Source: Cacajao melanocephalus
Lineage: Eukaryota; Chordata; Mammalia; Primates; Pitheciidae
DNA length: 64,000 bases
NCBI GenBank assembly: GCA_963573385.1
Contig: CAUYLG010026744.1
Span: 1-64,000, forward strand
Direction of reading: 5' to 3'
The notes beneath the pieces are model-generated. The model made no database searches. It was not told the DNA's origin and saw nothing but the letters and a program-made list of their open reading frames with translations. The position numbers and the translations under genes were made by a program. Shown here in pieces: positions 38,800-52,000 of this stretch (the stretch's first letter is position 1; each line of letters opens with the position of its first letter).

Positions 38800-39530
38800 T
38801 GACATGGACAGGAGGCAGGGAAATACTGGGTAGAAGAGGGTGGTTCCTTGGCAAAGGGGAATAGGCATTCCTGTTTTTGTGTACAAATGTTGCCTTTTGG
38901 CCTGCCACAGTCCCCTATCCTGTACCCATATAAATCCCAAACCTGAGGCTCCACCAGCAGAAGAGCAGAGGAGCAGAAGAGTGGCAAGAGTGGCACAGCG
39001 GAGAAGGAAGAAACAGAAGAAGCGTCTGAATGTGAGAGGAGTTTGGCTGGGAACAGTCAGAGAGGAGATAGGCCACAGGAGAGCTAATGTCCAGGGAAAG
39101 ATTATCTTCCCACTCCATCCCCTTTCCAGCTCCCCATCCATCACTGAGAGCCACCGCCATCACTCAGTAAAATCCCCACATTAACCATTCTTCAAGTCCG
39201 TGTGTCCTGATTCTTTCTGGATGCTGGATAAGAACCCAAGTATCAAGAGGGCAGGGTGTAAAAGGCTGTCACCCTGACCCTCCATTGAGCTGGTTTAACA
39301 CTGAGCCGTCCACAGATGGCAATTGTTAAAAGAGCTTTAACTGTAACACACCCTTACATGCTACCATGGGGCCAGGGCCCAAAAGCACTCGCCCTGACTC
39401 CTGCACCTACTCATCTGCCTGCTCCCCCTCCTGTAAGGGGTTTGAGTGCGGGGTGATCTGGAACAAACAAGCCACACCCTTATTGCAGGACCTGCAAGGG
39501 GGTCAGGGAACTCTCTCATTTTATGAATGT
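38800..39530 (+). mobile_element. ERV1-type LTR (solo), family not assigned
   Basis: The layout is that of a class I retroviral LTR: a TATA-like 'cccatataaatccc' at 38925-38938, an AGTAAA poly(A)-like signal at 39166-39171, then 'cttcaagtccgtgtgtcctg' and a GC-richer R/U5-like part with 'ctggataagaaccc'. No gag, pol or env follows. Edges are approximate; 'tatgaa' occurs near both ends. The minus-strand and plus-strand frames across it (38692-39184) are not genes. Old and inactive as far as visible; promoter activity is possible but unproven. Confidence 0.65.
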
Positions 39531-39639
39531 ACTTGACACAAATAAATTACCCAACACATGATAGATATGAACTGTTTTTTATATTGAACTCTTCAAACTC
39601 CTGGAATTAGTTCTGATGTCAAGTTTGAAATAGGAGTAT

Positions 39640-40095
39640 GATTTGATTTTTCCCCCCAGTAGTTAAGTAATTGATTCACTTTTTCAAAATTAAAGTTTTA
39701 ATTTAGAGGTAACTGTAGATTCACATACAGTCATAACAAATCATACAGTGAGATCCTGTGTACCCTTTACCTAGTTTCCCCCAATGGTAACATCATGCAA
39801 AACTATAGAACAATATCAACCAGGATGTTGACAACGGTGCAGTTAAGATACAGAACATCTCTGCCCCACAAGGATCCCTCTTATTTGTTGCCCTTTATAG
39901 TCATGCTCTATAATTCCCTCCTGCTCTTAGCCACCTTCTTAACCACTTGCAACCACGAGTCTGTTCTACATTTCTATAATTCTGCCATTTCAAATTCTAT
40001 AATATTTTGAAAATATTATAGAAATGAATTATATTATACATAACATTTTTGATTGTTTTTTCCACTTAGCATAATTCTTGGGTGATTAATTCAAC
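39640..40095 (-). mobile_element. L1M (L1ME-type) 3' fragment
   Basis: Antisense order: 'tagaggtaactgtagattca', 'accctttacctagtttcccc', 'gtaacatcatgcaaaactat', 'gttgacaacggtgcagttaa', 'ccacttagcataattcttgg'. Confidence 0.75.
39995..40023. repeat. 29-nt perfect palindrome
   Basis: The 14-nt arm 'ttctataatatttt' and its exact complement are separated by a single G at 40009. It lies in the L1M fragment. Confidence 0.9.
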
Positions 40096-40835
40096 TTTTT
40101 GCTGTATCGACAATTCTTTCTTTTATAGATTAACTTAGGGAGAATAGGCCCATTTCAGAGAGGTCATAATATCTCCACCAATTAGTCTTTTTAAAAGTCC
40201 CATGGGAATGTTTTGCTATTTTCTTTATTTAGTTCTTACATATTTTTAAAAATTTTATTTTTATATAATGTATACTAATAAATGTACTATGGATCTGCCC
40301 AACTTTTAAAATCCATGGGAAATATACTTGTTAAGCACGGTTCCCAAAAGGTCTTGGATTGAAAAAGCATCCTTTTCTCAGGTACTCTGAAACAGTGAAG
40401 TTTACTGTTCCACCAGTGTTGGCTCATACTGGTTTCCTAGATTAAATTCCCATTTTGAGTTTCCTGATAGGTCCTGTAGTGAGACGGGGGCATTGTGCTC
40501 TGTCTTCCTCCCATCTTGGTTTTATTTTGATTGAAGCTGAGTTACATGTTCTATTTAGTAAGAGGTAGAAATGAATGAATCTTGCTGAAAAAAAAAATTG
40601 AAGAACTAAACCCAAGGTATGACATATTTGGCTAACATGACACAATGCATTGTGGTGAGAGAAGTATAATTTATGTTTCAGTCTCTAAATATTGTGTTTA
40701 TTATAGGCAATGATTTGTGAGATTCATCTTTTTTTTTCTTTCAAAATCACTGTGAGTCTTTTTACTCCAAACACATAAATTCACTCTATGTTTCTGGCAC
40801 TTGCTCACATAACCTGATGACATGTGGTCCTAACT
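40096..40835. other. No recognised feature
   Basis: AT-rich unassigned sequence. Confidence 0.4.
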
Positions 40836-40839
40836 ATAG

Positions 40840-41475
<636 letters not shown>

Positions 41476-41483
41476 TATTCTGA

Positions 41484-42216
<733 letters not shown>

Positions 42217-42219
<3 letters not shown>

Positions 42220-43900
42220 TAAGTACCTATTATGTGCTAGACACTGTTCTTGACAATGGAACAACTGTGAATAAAAAGAGACAAATCCCTACTCTCATGG
42301 AGCTTGCATATTAGTGGAGACAGGAAGTAAGAGCTTCCTGTATGTACACGCAAATGGTATAGTTGCTATGGGAATGGGCATTGGAGACTTCTTGGGAAAC
42401 TTTAGAAAAAGTTACCTGGGAAAAAATTTTACTGAAAGTTCATTTTTGAGTATTGAAAGAGATGTAGGAGAAGGCATAAAAATATTTAGGAAAAGAGCAT
42501 TCCAGGTGGAAGCAGGTACAAAAGCCCTGGTTCCTGCTAGGAGGGTCCAAGAAACCCAAAGTGGCTGGTGCAGAATGAGAGTGAGGTCAGAGAGGAAGGG
42601 TGGGGAGTGGGGGGTGCAGACCTTTTAGTCCCTGTAAACAGTGGAAGAGTTCTAACTTGAGTGAGATGGGGACCACTGGAGATTTTGAGCAGTGGAGTGA
42701 CATGTTTGACTCACATTTTCGAATGGTCACTTTGATTGCTATATTGAGAATAACTCTAGGGAAGTAGGAAGACCAGTGAGGAAGCTGTGGCAACAATCTA
42801 TGCAAAGATGATGACGGCTTGGACAAAGGTAGCCATGGTGGAGGACTGGCAAGTGGCCACCTGAACATATTTAATACATAGAGTCAACAGTAATTGCTGA
42901 TTGACTAGATGTGTAGTATGAGGGAAAGAAAAGAGTCTAGGATGATTCCAAGGTTTTGGCCTGAGCAACAGCACAGAACAGAGTTAAGCCTGGAAAAAAA
43001 ATGAGAGAAATAGGTTGTGGTGTAAGAGGAAAAACAGAAGCTCACTTTAGACATGTTAAATTTGATATACCTATGATTGAGTAAGCAGTTGTGAGTCTGC
43101 CCTTTAGATAGTAGAGCTAGAAATATACATTTGAAGTCAACAGCCGCATAGAGATGATTTTCAAAGTTACGAGACTGGATAATATCTACAAGTATGTTGC
43201 AATGGATGGAAGAGCAGAGGTCCAAGGACCAAGTCATGGGATGACCTTTAGATGTTGTGAAAATGAGGATAAACCAGTAAAGAAGGCTACTAGCAGGGGC
43301 TGCTATAATGAAAGTAATTCAAATGGGCATGTGTCCTGGATACCAAGTAAAGAAAGTGATTTAAATAAAAGGAAGTGAGCAACTATGTCGAATGTTGCTG
43401 AAACTTCAGATAAAATAGGGACTGAGAATTGGCTTTTGGCTTTTTCAACAAGGAAGTCATTGGTGACTATATGAGGAACACTGGTAAAATGGTTAGGAGT
43501 AAAATATTTAGCAGAGTGAATTTAGAAAAAAGTAGGAGAAAAGAAATTAGAGACAGTCTGGATACGCTTTTTGAGAGATTTTGCTATAAAGGGGAATACA
43601 TGTGATTAATAGTGGTTAGATGGGAAAGTGGGATGAAGAGAATGATGGTTTTAAGATGGGGGATTTTTCCCCCTCCATGGTATGACCCAGTAGAGACGGG
43701 AGAATGCTGAAGCAGAGAAGAGAGAGGCTGAAGTGATAGAGAAGGAGATCGCATGCAAAAGTGGAGCGGTTAACACAAAATAGGCACATGGACAGTTTGC
43801 CTAAGGTAGTGGAAGGGAAAGCAGAGTTGATGGCCCCCAGTGAAGGTAGATGAATAAATATGAAGGGAGCTTGTGAAAACCATCTTTTATTGTTTCTATT
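42217..43900 (+). mobile_element. Long ancient interspersed element, family not assigned
   Basis: Phrases run in order over 1.7 kb: 'tattatgtgctagacactgt', 'gagcattccaggtggaagca', 'gagtgagatggggaccactg', 'gaggaagctgtggcaacaat', 'gtctaggatgattccaaggt', 'agacatgttaaatttgatat'. I recognise this as a high-copy old mammalian repeat but cannot name it confidently. Frames inside (42314-42628, 43154-43378 and others) have no domain. It may resume at 45270-45520. Confidence 0.6.
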
Positions 43901-44194
43901 TTAACAGCAAATAAAAAGCAAAAGTTATAGGCTAAGAGTGAGGATGGAATATAGGATATTGGCAGTTTGGAAGAGGCAAGGTAAAAAAAACTGAGACAAA
44001 GATGGCATAGGTTAATAGCTGTATGAACTCGGAACATGTAGTATTATTACTCTAGAGTACTAAGAGTCTACTTGAAGTTGCAGTCATGATTTAAAGACCA
44101 GTCAACATGTGCTTTTCTCCAGCCTCATTCACCTGTGGGAATGCACCTATGCCACATGTGTACATTTGCACAGAAGAGTTGTATTCAGTTACCT

Positions 44195-44450
44195 CTTGAG
44201 GTGTTTCAGTTATCTATTGCTGCATAACAAATCTCCAAATGCAATCATTTAAAAATGACTACAATTTATTGTTTTTACCAAGTCTATGGTTTGACCTGTT
44301 GGTCTTCTGCTTCACAAGGCGTGAAGCTGGGCTACAGTGATATGGTGCACTTGCCTGGGCTGAAATGTTCACAATAGCTCATTCACATGTCTTTCTGAAT
44401 GTCTAGAAGTGAATATAATTCCTTTAAAAACTTTGTGGGTTCCTGTGTAT
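44195..44450 (+). mobile_element. Old interspersed repeat, copy C
   Basis: 'cagttatctattgctgcata', then 'caaatctccaaatgcaatca', 'tgacctgttggtcttctgct', a layout shared with copy D (44745-45265). Confidence 0.55.
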
Positions 44451-44744
44451 CAAATTATAATCCACTCCATTAGACAGAAGCCTCGTAGTGCCTGAAAATT
44501 TCCACAGCCAAACTCACCCTTCATTAGGTATCCTTTTTTCTGATGATATAACAGTTTTGCTAATTTTTTGGTCAGTGCGTAACTTAGGCACCCCGTTTTC
44601 CAGCCCGCAAGTGCAATTTCTTCACTACCCTTACCGTCTTCACTAATAGTCTTCCTGAGGCTTTTCCAGCTTCTATCTGGTCCCAAAGTCAAGGTTACAG
44701 ATTTTAGGTTTTTGTTATCTCAGCACTGAACTTGTAGGAACAAA

Positions 44745-45265
44745 TTTCTATTACATTTGTCTATTGCTGCATTACAAGGATCCTCAAAATTTAACAGCTT
44801 AAAGCAACAGCAATGCGTTATTTCTCACAATTAAGTGGGCTGACCAAGTTGTTCTTTTGCCTCATGTGGTACTGGCTGGCGCTGCAACCATCTGGGCTTA
44901 ACTGAGCTAGTGTCTTAACAGAGACAGCTGTAAGGTTGGGTTCAGCTAGGAACTGGGGACGACTGGGCATCTCTTCTCCTTTAAGGCCTCTTCATGTAAT
45001 GTCTCTGCATGGTCCTGCCAGCATGGTAGCTGAATTTGTACGTTGTAGCTTACAGCTCACCCAAGTGAAAATACAGAAGCTTCCAGGCCTTCTTAAGTCA
45101 GTTCCTGGACTGGGCACGGTGTTACTTCCACTGTACTCTATTGGTTAAAGTGAGTCACAGGTCAACCAGATTCAATATGAGAGGGGTCTACAAAAGGGCA
45201 TGAATACTGGGAGATGTGTTTCATTGGGAGCTATCTTTGAAGAACATATACCACCTCAGATGAGG
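44745..45265 (+). mobile_element. Old interspersed repeat, copy D
   Basis: 'catttgtctattgctgcatt' matches copy C. It continues with 'gcatggtcctgccagcatgg', 'cttccactgtactctattgg', 'agtcacaggtcaaccagatt', phrases of a common mammalian repeat of uncertain class. Confidence 0.55.
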
Positions 45266-45520
45266 TGGGTGAAGTGGAGGGGGCAAAGGAGCTGAGAAAA
45301 TATCAAGGGAGTGATTTTAATGATGAAGCATGGAATTTAAGCTGAGTAAGGACATCTATAAAAAGTTGGGGGAGGGTCAGTGCAAAGGTGATAGAATCAC
45401 TGGGTCCTTGTGGAGTTTTTTATTGAGATAGGAGAGAGAGTGAACTGGAAAGTTAGGAAGTAGAACATGGGGAGTGGGATGTTTAAGTTGGATCATGCCA
45501 GGGGCAGCAGGGAGGTGGGG
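45266..45520 (+). mobile_element. Likely continuation of the 42.2-43.9 kb element
   Basis: G/A-rich text such as 'gagtgattttaatgatgaag' and 'taagttggatcatgccaggg' has the style of that element's 3' portion. The continuity is an inference. Confidence 0.35.
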
Positions 45521-45544
45521 AGGACTGGGAAGATGTTGGTCAAA

Positions 45545-45815
45545 GAATATAAAATTTCAGTTAGACAGGAGGAATAAGTTCAAGAGATGTATTGTATGAC
45601 ACGGTGTCTATAGTTAAATACAACATGTTATATACTTGAAAAGTGCTGAGAGATTGTAAGTGTTCTCATCACAGATGATAAGGATGTGAAGTAACGCTCA
45701 TGTTAATCAGCTTGATTTAGCCATTCCATAATGTATGCATATTTAAAAACATCCTACTGTACACTATAAATCTATACAATTTTTATTTGTCAATTAAAAA
45801 TCTGAATAATCAAAT
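45545..45815 (+). mobile_element. L1M (L1MA/MB-type) 3' end
   Basis: 'ggaataagttcaagagatgt', 'gtctatagttaaatacaaca', 'ttagccattccataatgtat', ending 'tttgtcaattaaaaatctga'. This is the sense 3' UTR of old L1. Confidence 0.85.
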
Positions 45816-45888
45816 CAAATAGCTTTTTTCTCTGGGGAAAAAAAGATTATGGCGGAGTTGTAGGTATTGATGATGCCAAAGTCTAAGG

Positions 45889-46074
45889 CAGTGGTTCTCA
45901 TTCCTGTCATCCCTTCAAGAGTGTTTCAAAATTACCAATGCCTGGGCTTCTTTCCAGACCAGTGAAATCAGAATCTCTGTGGTGGGTCTGAAATGTCCTT
46001 TTTTTTTTTTTTTGGAAAAAAAAAAGATAGATGCCACGTGATTCTAGCATCCATCTAGGGCTGAGGACCAGTTA
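45889..46074. mobile_element. MER5A-like hAT-Charlie MITE
   Basis: It starts 'cagtggttctca' and holds 'tgcctgggcttctttccaga' and 'gaaatcagaatctctgtggt'. It ends in 'ggctgaggacca', a degraded inverted terminus. A T15/A10 pair at about 45999-46024 interrupts the middle. Confidence 0.85.
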
Positions 46075-46089
46075 TCATAAGTGAGTCAC

Positions 46090-46280
46090 TTATGAAATGC
46101 CTACCACAGCGTGTGCCAAGCACTACCCTGAATTCTTATTACACCCCCTCACTTCGTATTCACTAAGTTATGTGAGATACAACTATTCTTCTCTCCATTT
46201 CACAGTGAGGAAACTGAGGCTTAGGGAGGTTAATCAGGTCCACCTGACATCAAAGCCATACTCTTAACCACTACCATCTT
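46090..46280 (-). mobile_element. MIR SINE
   Basis: Antisense MIR: 'gtgtgccaagcactaccctg', 'actattcttctctccatttc', 'gaggaaactgaggcttaggg', 'catactcttaaccactacca'. Confidence 0.85.
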
Positions 46281-47024
46281 CTCATTTCTTTTGTCCAACA
46301 AATGTGTTAATTTGGGGGCAAATAAAGGATATTTTAAAAAATTCTTAGAAATGCATTTAATGTCTGCTCCTTAAGCAAGTGTTTCTGCATATTCATCATA
46401 TATTATTGTCTCTTTGGACAAATTTTGATTTACGACCAGCTGATGTCACTTTATTAGTTCAAACCTCATGGTATCTGAACTCAGTTAGACAGAAGGGATT
46501 CCATGGGCATCCTCACAGTCCAAGGGCCATTAGAGGAAATCTGAAAACAATATTTTGTACTTCTCTATCTGCTGTATACTCATTTAGAGTAATCTACGCA
46601 AGGCATTTTTAGAAAGTAAAATATTGGACAGAATTTTAGATCAGAAAAGTCAAAACTGTCAGGTGCTTAGGTATGAATTAAATTTGACCAGGATAGTCAA
46701 ATAGCTGACTCCTTCGAAAGTACAGTCACTCAAATTACAAGCCAGAAGTGCCATATGATATTAAAATTTTCATTTAGAAAGACCAAGGACCTAAACGTTT
46801 TGACAGACAAGGAAGGACATTTCATCTTACAAGTGTCTCTCTGGTAATCTATTGCATAACTTTATTTACTATTAAGACTTTATTAAGACTCTAATTCTAC
46901 TCCAAGTAATTTTCTGATATGCCATACTCCACCCTGGATACCCCCTCATGTTCTGTCAATTCATATTTATGCCAAAAATTGTTCTGATGCCAGTTAATCT
47001 GTAGTTTGTATGTTTCTCCACGGA
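46281..47024. other. No recognised feature
   Basis: Unassigned AT-rich sequence. Confidence 0.4.
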
Positions 47025-47318
47025 GACTTCTTCTCCTCCTCCCACTCCCCTTCTTCCCCTTCCTCCCTCTTTCTTTCTTTTCCTTCCTTCCTTTCTTTTC
47101 TTTCTCTTTCTCTTTTTTCTTTCTTTCTTTCTTTTTCTTTCTTCTTCCTTTCCTTTCCTTCCCTCCCTTCCTCCTTCCTTCTTTCCTTCCTTCTTTCTCT
47201 CTCCCTCTTTCCTTCCTTCCTTCCTTTTTTTTCTTTCTTTCCTTTCTTTCTCTCTTTCTTTTTTTTCTTCTCTTTTCTTTTCTTTTCTTTTCTTTTCTTT
47301 CTTTTCTTTCTTTCCTGC
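47025..47318 (+). repeat. About 295-bp near-pure polypyrimidine tract
   Basis: C/T-only apart from a few bases near its left end: CTTT, CCTT and TTTTC units. It creates long overlapping frames on both strands (Lys/Glu/Arg-rich or Ser/Phe/Leu-rich) that are not genes. Confidence 0.97.
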
Positions 47319-47479
47319 TCCAATGCCAGATATACTGGGCATGTGGTCGATACTTGACTAATAAATAAGTGTTGGATTAATGAATGTCTACTCAATTGAG
47401 GGCCTTGGAAATATTCCTACTGAAGGTAGCACTAGGAAAGAGCAGCTGGATTTTCACCCATGTAATTATATTTAGCCAT

Positions 47480-47640
47480 TGCAATAACTCTGTGACAGTG
47501 GTGTTATTAATATTACTACTTAATAGAAGAAGAAACTGAAGCTTCAAGAAATTAAATAATTTACCCAAGTTTAAGTGGCGGGAATCATCATGACTCAAAT
47601 TCAGAGTTGTTTGTTTTTGCTCTCTTTACCACTTTGAGCT
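47480..47640 (-). mobile_element. MIR SINE
   Basis: 'gaagaaactgaagcttcaag', 'aataatttacccaagtttaa' and 'ttaccactttgagctactgc' follow the antisense MIR order. Confidence 0.7.
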
Positions 47641-48685
47641 ACTGCAGTGTCAGGGGCTTTTCTTTTCCAGCACAGGTGATGGTAAACCAACTCAAACTAG
47701 CTTGACCTAAAAGAGGATTGTTATTGGAAGAGTCAGAGAATAACGGGAAGGTCTGCAGAAGCCAGGGTTGTTCTGAGAACAATGCTGATGGGAACTAAGA
47801 AGAGGCTGCCTGTGTTAGACCCCTCTCTGCTTGGCTCCTGTCTCCCCCTGAAGAGGGCCTTCCTCTCTGTGTATGGGGCCAGGGTCAGGGGAAAGAGGCA
47901 TGATGATCACTAGCAGCCTCAGGCTCAAATCCTTCTTCTTTCATGAATTAAGAGGTCCTCATACACGTATTATCTCTTAAAACCTTATTTGTCAAACTGA
48001 ATTTAATATGCCTCACAGGAAATCTCTCTGGAGAAAGAAAAGCAAAGCATTCACATGGTGTTAGAATTCAGTGTCCTAAAGAGGCACAGTGCTGGCCTGG
48101 GAGATGAATGGCCAACCTGGAATCCTAAAGAGATGAAGGTTGACATGTATCACGTCCTCCCTGCTTGCATCCCACACTGCTCCCACCTATGACCAGATAT
48201 CTGTGGCCACTCAAATAACCATTTTGCTATTCTTAATAGATATGTTTGTAGAAAGTACACGTGCAGTGTTTAAAAAATGATCTAATTTGGTGTTAACAGA
48301 CAACCAGGTTCTTAATGCCTTAAAGATAACAGTGATTCTATTTTCCTCTGTTACATTGGTCTTTTTCTCTTAAACTGATTAAATCAGCTATTAATACTAG
48401 CGGAAAAAATGACTGAACTGACATTATTACTGTGCCAGGATTTCCTATGTATTTTGAGGCAGTATAATATGCACTGTCTTCCATTTTTTCTTCTCTCTCT
48501 TTTTGCCAAGGGTCTCCTTGTTTAAACAAAAATGTATCCAGTCTCCCAACACGTAAAACAGATAAAAACTCAGGGAATTTGGAATGGGGCCCAGAGTCTG
48601 TCTTCCTTTTCTGCCATGCTTCTTTAAGGTTAGACTCGGAGGAGGCTTTTCAGGATAGGCTTTGAACACCCTGGTGGGGTGGGAG
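47641..48685. other. No recognised feature
   Basis: The 47690-47830 part resembles an old repeat in style ('aactcaaactagcttgacct') but is not assignable. Confidence 0.4.
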
Positions 48686-48689
48686 GACC

Positions 48690-48865
48690 CCGGCACTAGA
48701 AGCCAAAGGGCTGGTTCTGCTAGTAATTAGTTGCACAACCTTTAGCAAGACATTTAACCTCTGTCTTTTTCCAGTGATAAAATTATACTTGCCCTTTCCA
48801 ACTTTCAGGTGGTTGTGTGGACTAAATGACATAATGGATACAAAAGTGCTTTTAAAAATGGCAAA
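48690..48865 (+). mobile_element. MIR SINE
   Basis: 'tggttctgctagtaattagt', 'caagacatttaacctctgtc' and 'tgtgtggactaaatgacata' follow the sense MIR order. Confidence 0.7.
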
Positions 48866-50806
48866 AAAATTAGTATAACCATGGAAAATGCTTCATTGCA
48901 TTTATATGTCAATACATATTTATTGATGTTGACTGAACTTTGCAACCTAGGTAACAAAAATAACTAAGGATGTTCCACTTTGAAACATTCTTGTGGTTCT
49001 GGCAGCACTGAGGTAGAATACACATTCATAGATTGAAATGGAATATATTTTTAGTGTATATAAGTAGGACAATGTCAATTTTACCAACCAGCTAGAGTTA
49101 GAAAGGTGATCAACCATTAGTTAGGGTGCTTGGTCCCGAGAAAAGTCTATGAAAGAAGAGAAAGAAAAAAGTCCAGAGTATAAAGGTAATTTTTGTGAGC
49201 AGCAATGACAAATTCCATGAACTCCTGGGATAAAATCATTTGAATTAATTGGCATCACCATCAATCAAAGGCTGTTGATTGCTCTAGTAACAGGGTGTAA
49301 ATCCCATGAAATGAAAGTGAGGCTAAAAAATATCAATCTACGTTAGCCTGCTGTTAAGAAAGGAAATGAGTAGCGCTGTTCAAATGTTGTATTTCCACTT
49401 GCTAAACGCAACAATTAGAACCACACTTTCATGAATTAACCTGTTAAGTGAATAAATCTTCTCTTCAACAGTTTCATGTCATTGGTTCAAATGGTGTAAT
49501 GTTTCTCACATAAGGAACTTAAGAAGAATAAATCCGTTAGGGAAATTGGTGGAATTTATTGTACTCTGAGGCCGTGCCTTTAAACAGACCTCAACTGTGC
49601 TAGAACAAATAATGGCCTTGTGTTTGAGGATTGTCAATTCTAGATTTGCAACAAGCATTATAAGAAACCCACACACGGTGCGTGTATTTATTCCACCTCT
49701 CTTCACACTGGGTACTATGCTGCTTTGTGTGGGTATCTTACCAAATGCTGAGTAGCTTGCTCCCAGGAGACTAGTGGAAAAGACCATGTTCCCCTGGTGA
49801 GCCATTTCAATTAATTTTTATTTATCTTTCCAGTGAAATCTGTACTTTCTTCATTTTTACAACTGTGGAAAAAATAAAATCTGTAAGCTGACGCAAAATT
49901 TCTGTTGGCCACATCAGAAACTTCCTGAAAACACCATTTCCAAGTTATAGCGTTTCTCTCAAATGAGCCATTTTTTTTCTCCTTTTACTCTAGGGGTTAA
50001 AAAGAAAGCCCCTCTACCTTTTCCATAAATATCAACAGGTCAAGAGAAAGCTGTTTATTTTTCTCCTGAAGCGCGTTAATGCTATCAACCAACAACAGCA
50101 GCCTTTAAAACTCAGAAAGCAAGACTAGAAGGAGCCAGCCACAACGCCCCTGGAGTAACAGCGAACGCTTTTTCACCTCAGGCTATTTGTGAGAAAGGAT
50201 TTTCTTTTAGGGCCTCTTTTCCTATTCACTGATATTCACCCCTAACTCCACATCAGGGAGAATAAAAAAGGTTCAGGGTCACTTTAAAGTTGGGCTATTG
50301 GAAAGTTAAAAGCCTTCAGTTGCAGAATAAACATTGACTACTCCGAGCTCAGATTTTTCACATCAAACTAGGTGAAGATGTATTTTCTCACAGACCCCTT
50401 GATTGGGAAACTTTTGAAAAGATTCAAATATATAAATGAAATATATATATTAAAGTTACTTTTTCATGAATGTTCTGGAATATTCAGGCAAGAAAACTTT
50501 GTGCCCATTGCCAGAAAGTCTTAGCTTTTCCACGGGGGTTAATGCTTACCTCCAGGGAACAGCTGACTTCGTAAGTTCTTTAGACATCTCAACAATCAGG
50601 AGTGCTCAGTTTCATAAAGGTAAGCCTCACATTGTGGATTATGGTGACAGACAAGCAAGACCAGCAAAACCAAACTGGACACATGTTGATCATTTCAGCA
50701 ACGCAAGTTCTATTATGGCTGGAGAAGCAATGCTTTCCGTAGCTGCTTGATCTTTATGAATCCATTTGCTTCTTTACTATCCCAGTAACTATTCTTGTTG
50801 CTTTCC
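48866..50806. other. Repeat-poor, single-copy-looking block
   Basis: About 1.9 kb with no recognised repeat. Frames at 49506-49805 and 50466-50750 have no domain or splice context that I can support. Confidence 0.45.

Positions 50807-50832
<26 letters not shown>
50807..50832 (+). repeat. Isolated T26 tract
   Basis: No Alu, L1 or processed-pseudogene sequence is visible on either side. Confidence 0.95.
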
Positions 50833-50837
<5 letters not shown>

Positions 50838-51500
50838 TCTTGAATTCTTTTCTCTATCTTCTCAGTTCCTGGGGTTGTGTTTTTCATCAACCTAGTACTG
50901 ACAACAGTTCTTTATTAAAATTCTGAAAGGTATTCAGAAAACTTGCGGACTATTAAAACCAGGAAGCTGCTAAAATTCAGAGCAATCAGAGAAGAGACAT
51001 GATCTTTCCAAGGATATACAACTAATTTTTGCCAGGTTGTTGGAAAAGGCCAGATTTCTGGACTATGACAATCGCCTGCTTTTTCCATCACACCAATCCA
51101 ATCTATAAGTTAATTGTGAGTGTACAACTGCAGTCTTTCTCTATAAACAAAGGCTTTCCTTCTATATTTATTTCTTCACTCTGCACTACTATTCCACCCA
51201 GGGTTATGGACCATAAATCATTTATTTTTCACACTGAGCATCCTTAGTGCCTAACACAGAATGGATGCTCAATAACCTTGTATATCACCTCCATGTACTA
51301 TCTAATACTTCTCTAACCTGCTCATAAATAGGTCTCCCCAACTTGATTACAAACTCCTCAAAGGCAGAGATTACACCTTGTTATTTCCAAGATACAACAG
51401 TTCTAGTAGAGTTTAGCACATGTAGGCTATTTTTTAAAAAAACTGAAAGTAGAGAACAGTGTCGTAGAATTACATCAACCCAATTTTCTAAAGTAATGAG
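50833..51500. other. No recognised feature
   Basis: Possible old-repeat tail at about 51245-51285 ('gatgctcaataaccttgta'). Otherwise unassigned. Confidence 0.4.
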
Positions 51501-51504
51501 GGAG

Positions 51505-51985
51505 GCTGAATAACGACATCCCCAAGATGCCCATGTCCCAATCCCTGGAACCTGTCAATGTTACTTGTATGGCAAAAGGGACTTTGCAGATGTGATTAAG
51601 ACTCTTGAGATGGGGCGATTACTCTGGATTATCTAGGTGGGCCCACTGTTATCATAATAGTTCCTATTAGAGGATGCAGGAGGAGTCAAATCAGAGGAGA
51701 AGGCTATGTGATCCTGGAGGGAGAGATAGGAATGATGTGCTTTGAAGATGGAGGAAAGGGCCACAAGCCAAGGAATATAGGTGGTCACTAGAAGATGAAA
51801 AAGGCAAGGAAACAGATTTTCCCCTCAGAGCCTCCAGAAGGTACCAGCCCTGCTGACATCTTGACTTTAACCTAGTAAATGATATTGGACCTCTGACTTC
51901 TAGAATGCTAAGAGAATAAATTTGCATTTTCTTAACCAACTGAGTTTGTGGTACTTTGTTACAGCAGATTATAGGAGACTGATGG
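51505..51985 (+). mobile_element. MLT1-like LTR (ERVL-MaLR)
   Basis: 'ggctgaataacgacatcccc', 'tatggcaaaagggactttgc', 'tggattatctaggtgggccc', 'gccacaagccaaggaatata', 'agcctccagaaggtaccagc' and an AATAAA at about 51916. Same family as 20541-21030. Confidence 0.78.
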
Positions 51986-52000
51986 AAGTACCATGAAGGC

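Noticed and set aside
38692..39184. Frames of 114-150 codons on both strands
   Set aside because: They lie within an ERV1-type LTR, carry no retroviral domain, and overlap its control signals.
46956..47395. Lys/Glu/Arg-rich and Ser/Phe/Leu-rich frames of 115-133 codons
   Set aside because: Translation of a polypyrimidine tract; both strands stay open for the same reason.
50466..50750. 94-codon frame in a repeat-poor region as a possible gene
   Set aside because: No similarity recognised, no signal of splice sites or promoter that I can support. Kept only as part of the repeat-poor block.
50807..51060. Minus-strand processed pseudogene following the T26 tract
   Set aside because: The first TTTATT (complement of AATAAA) is about 80 bases away, too far, and the sequence resembles no transcript I know.
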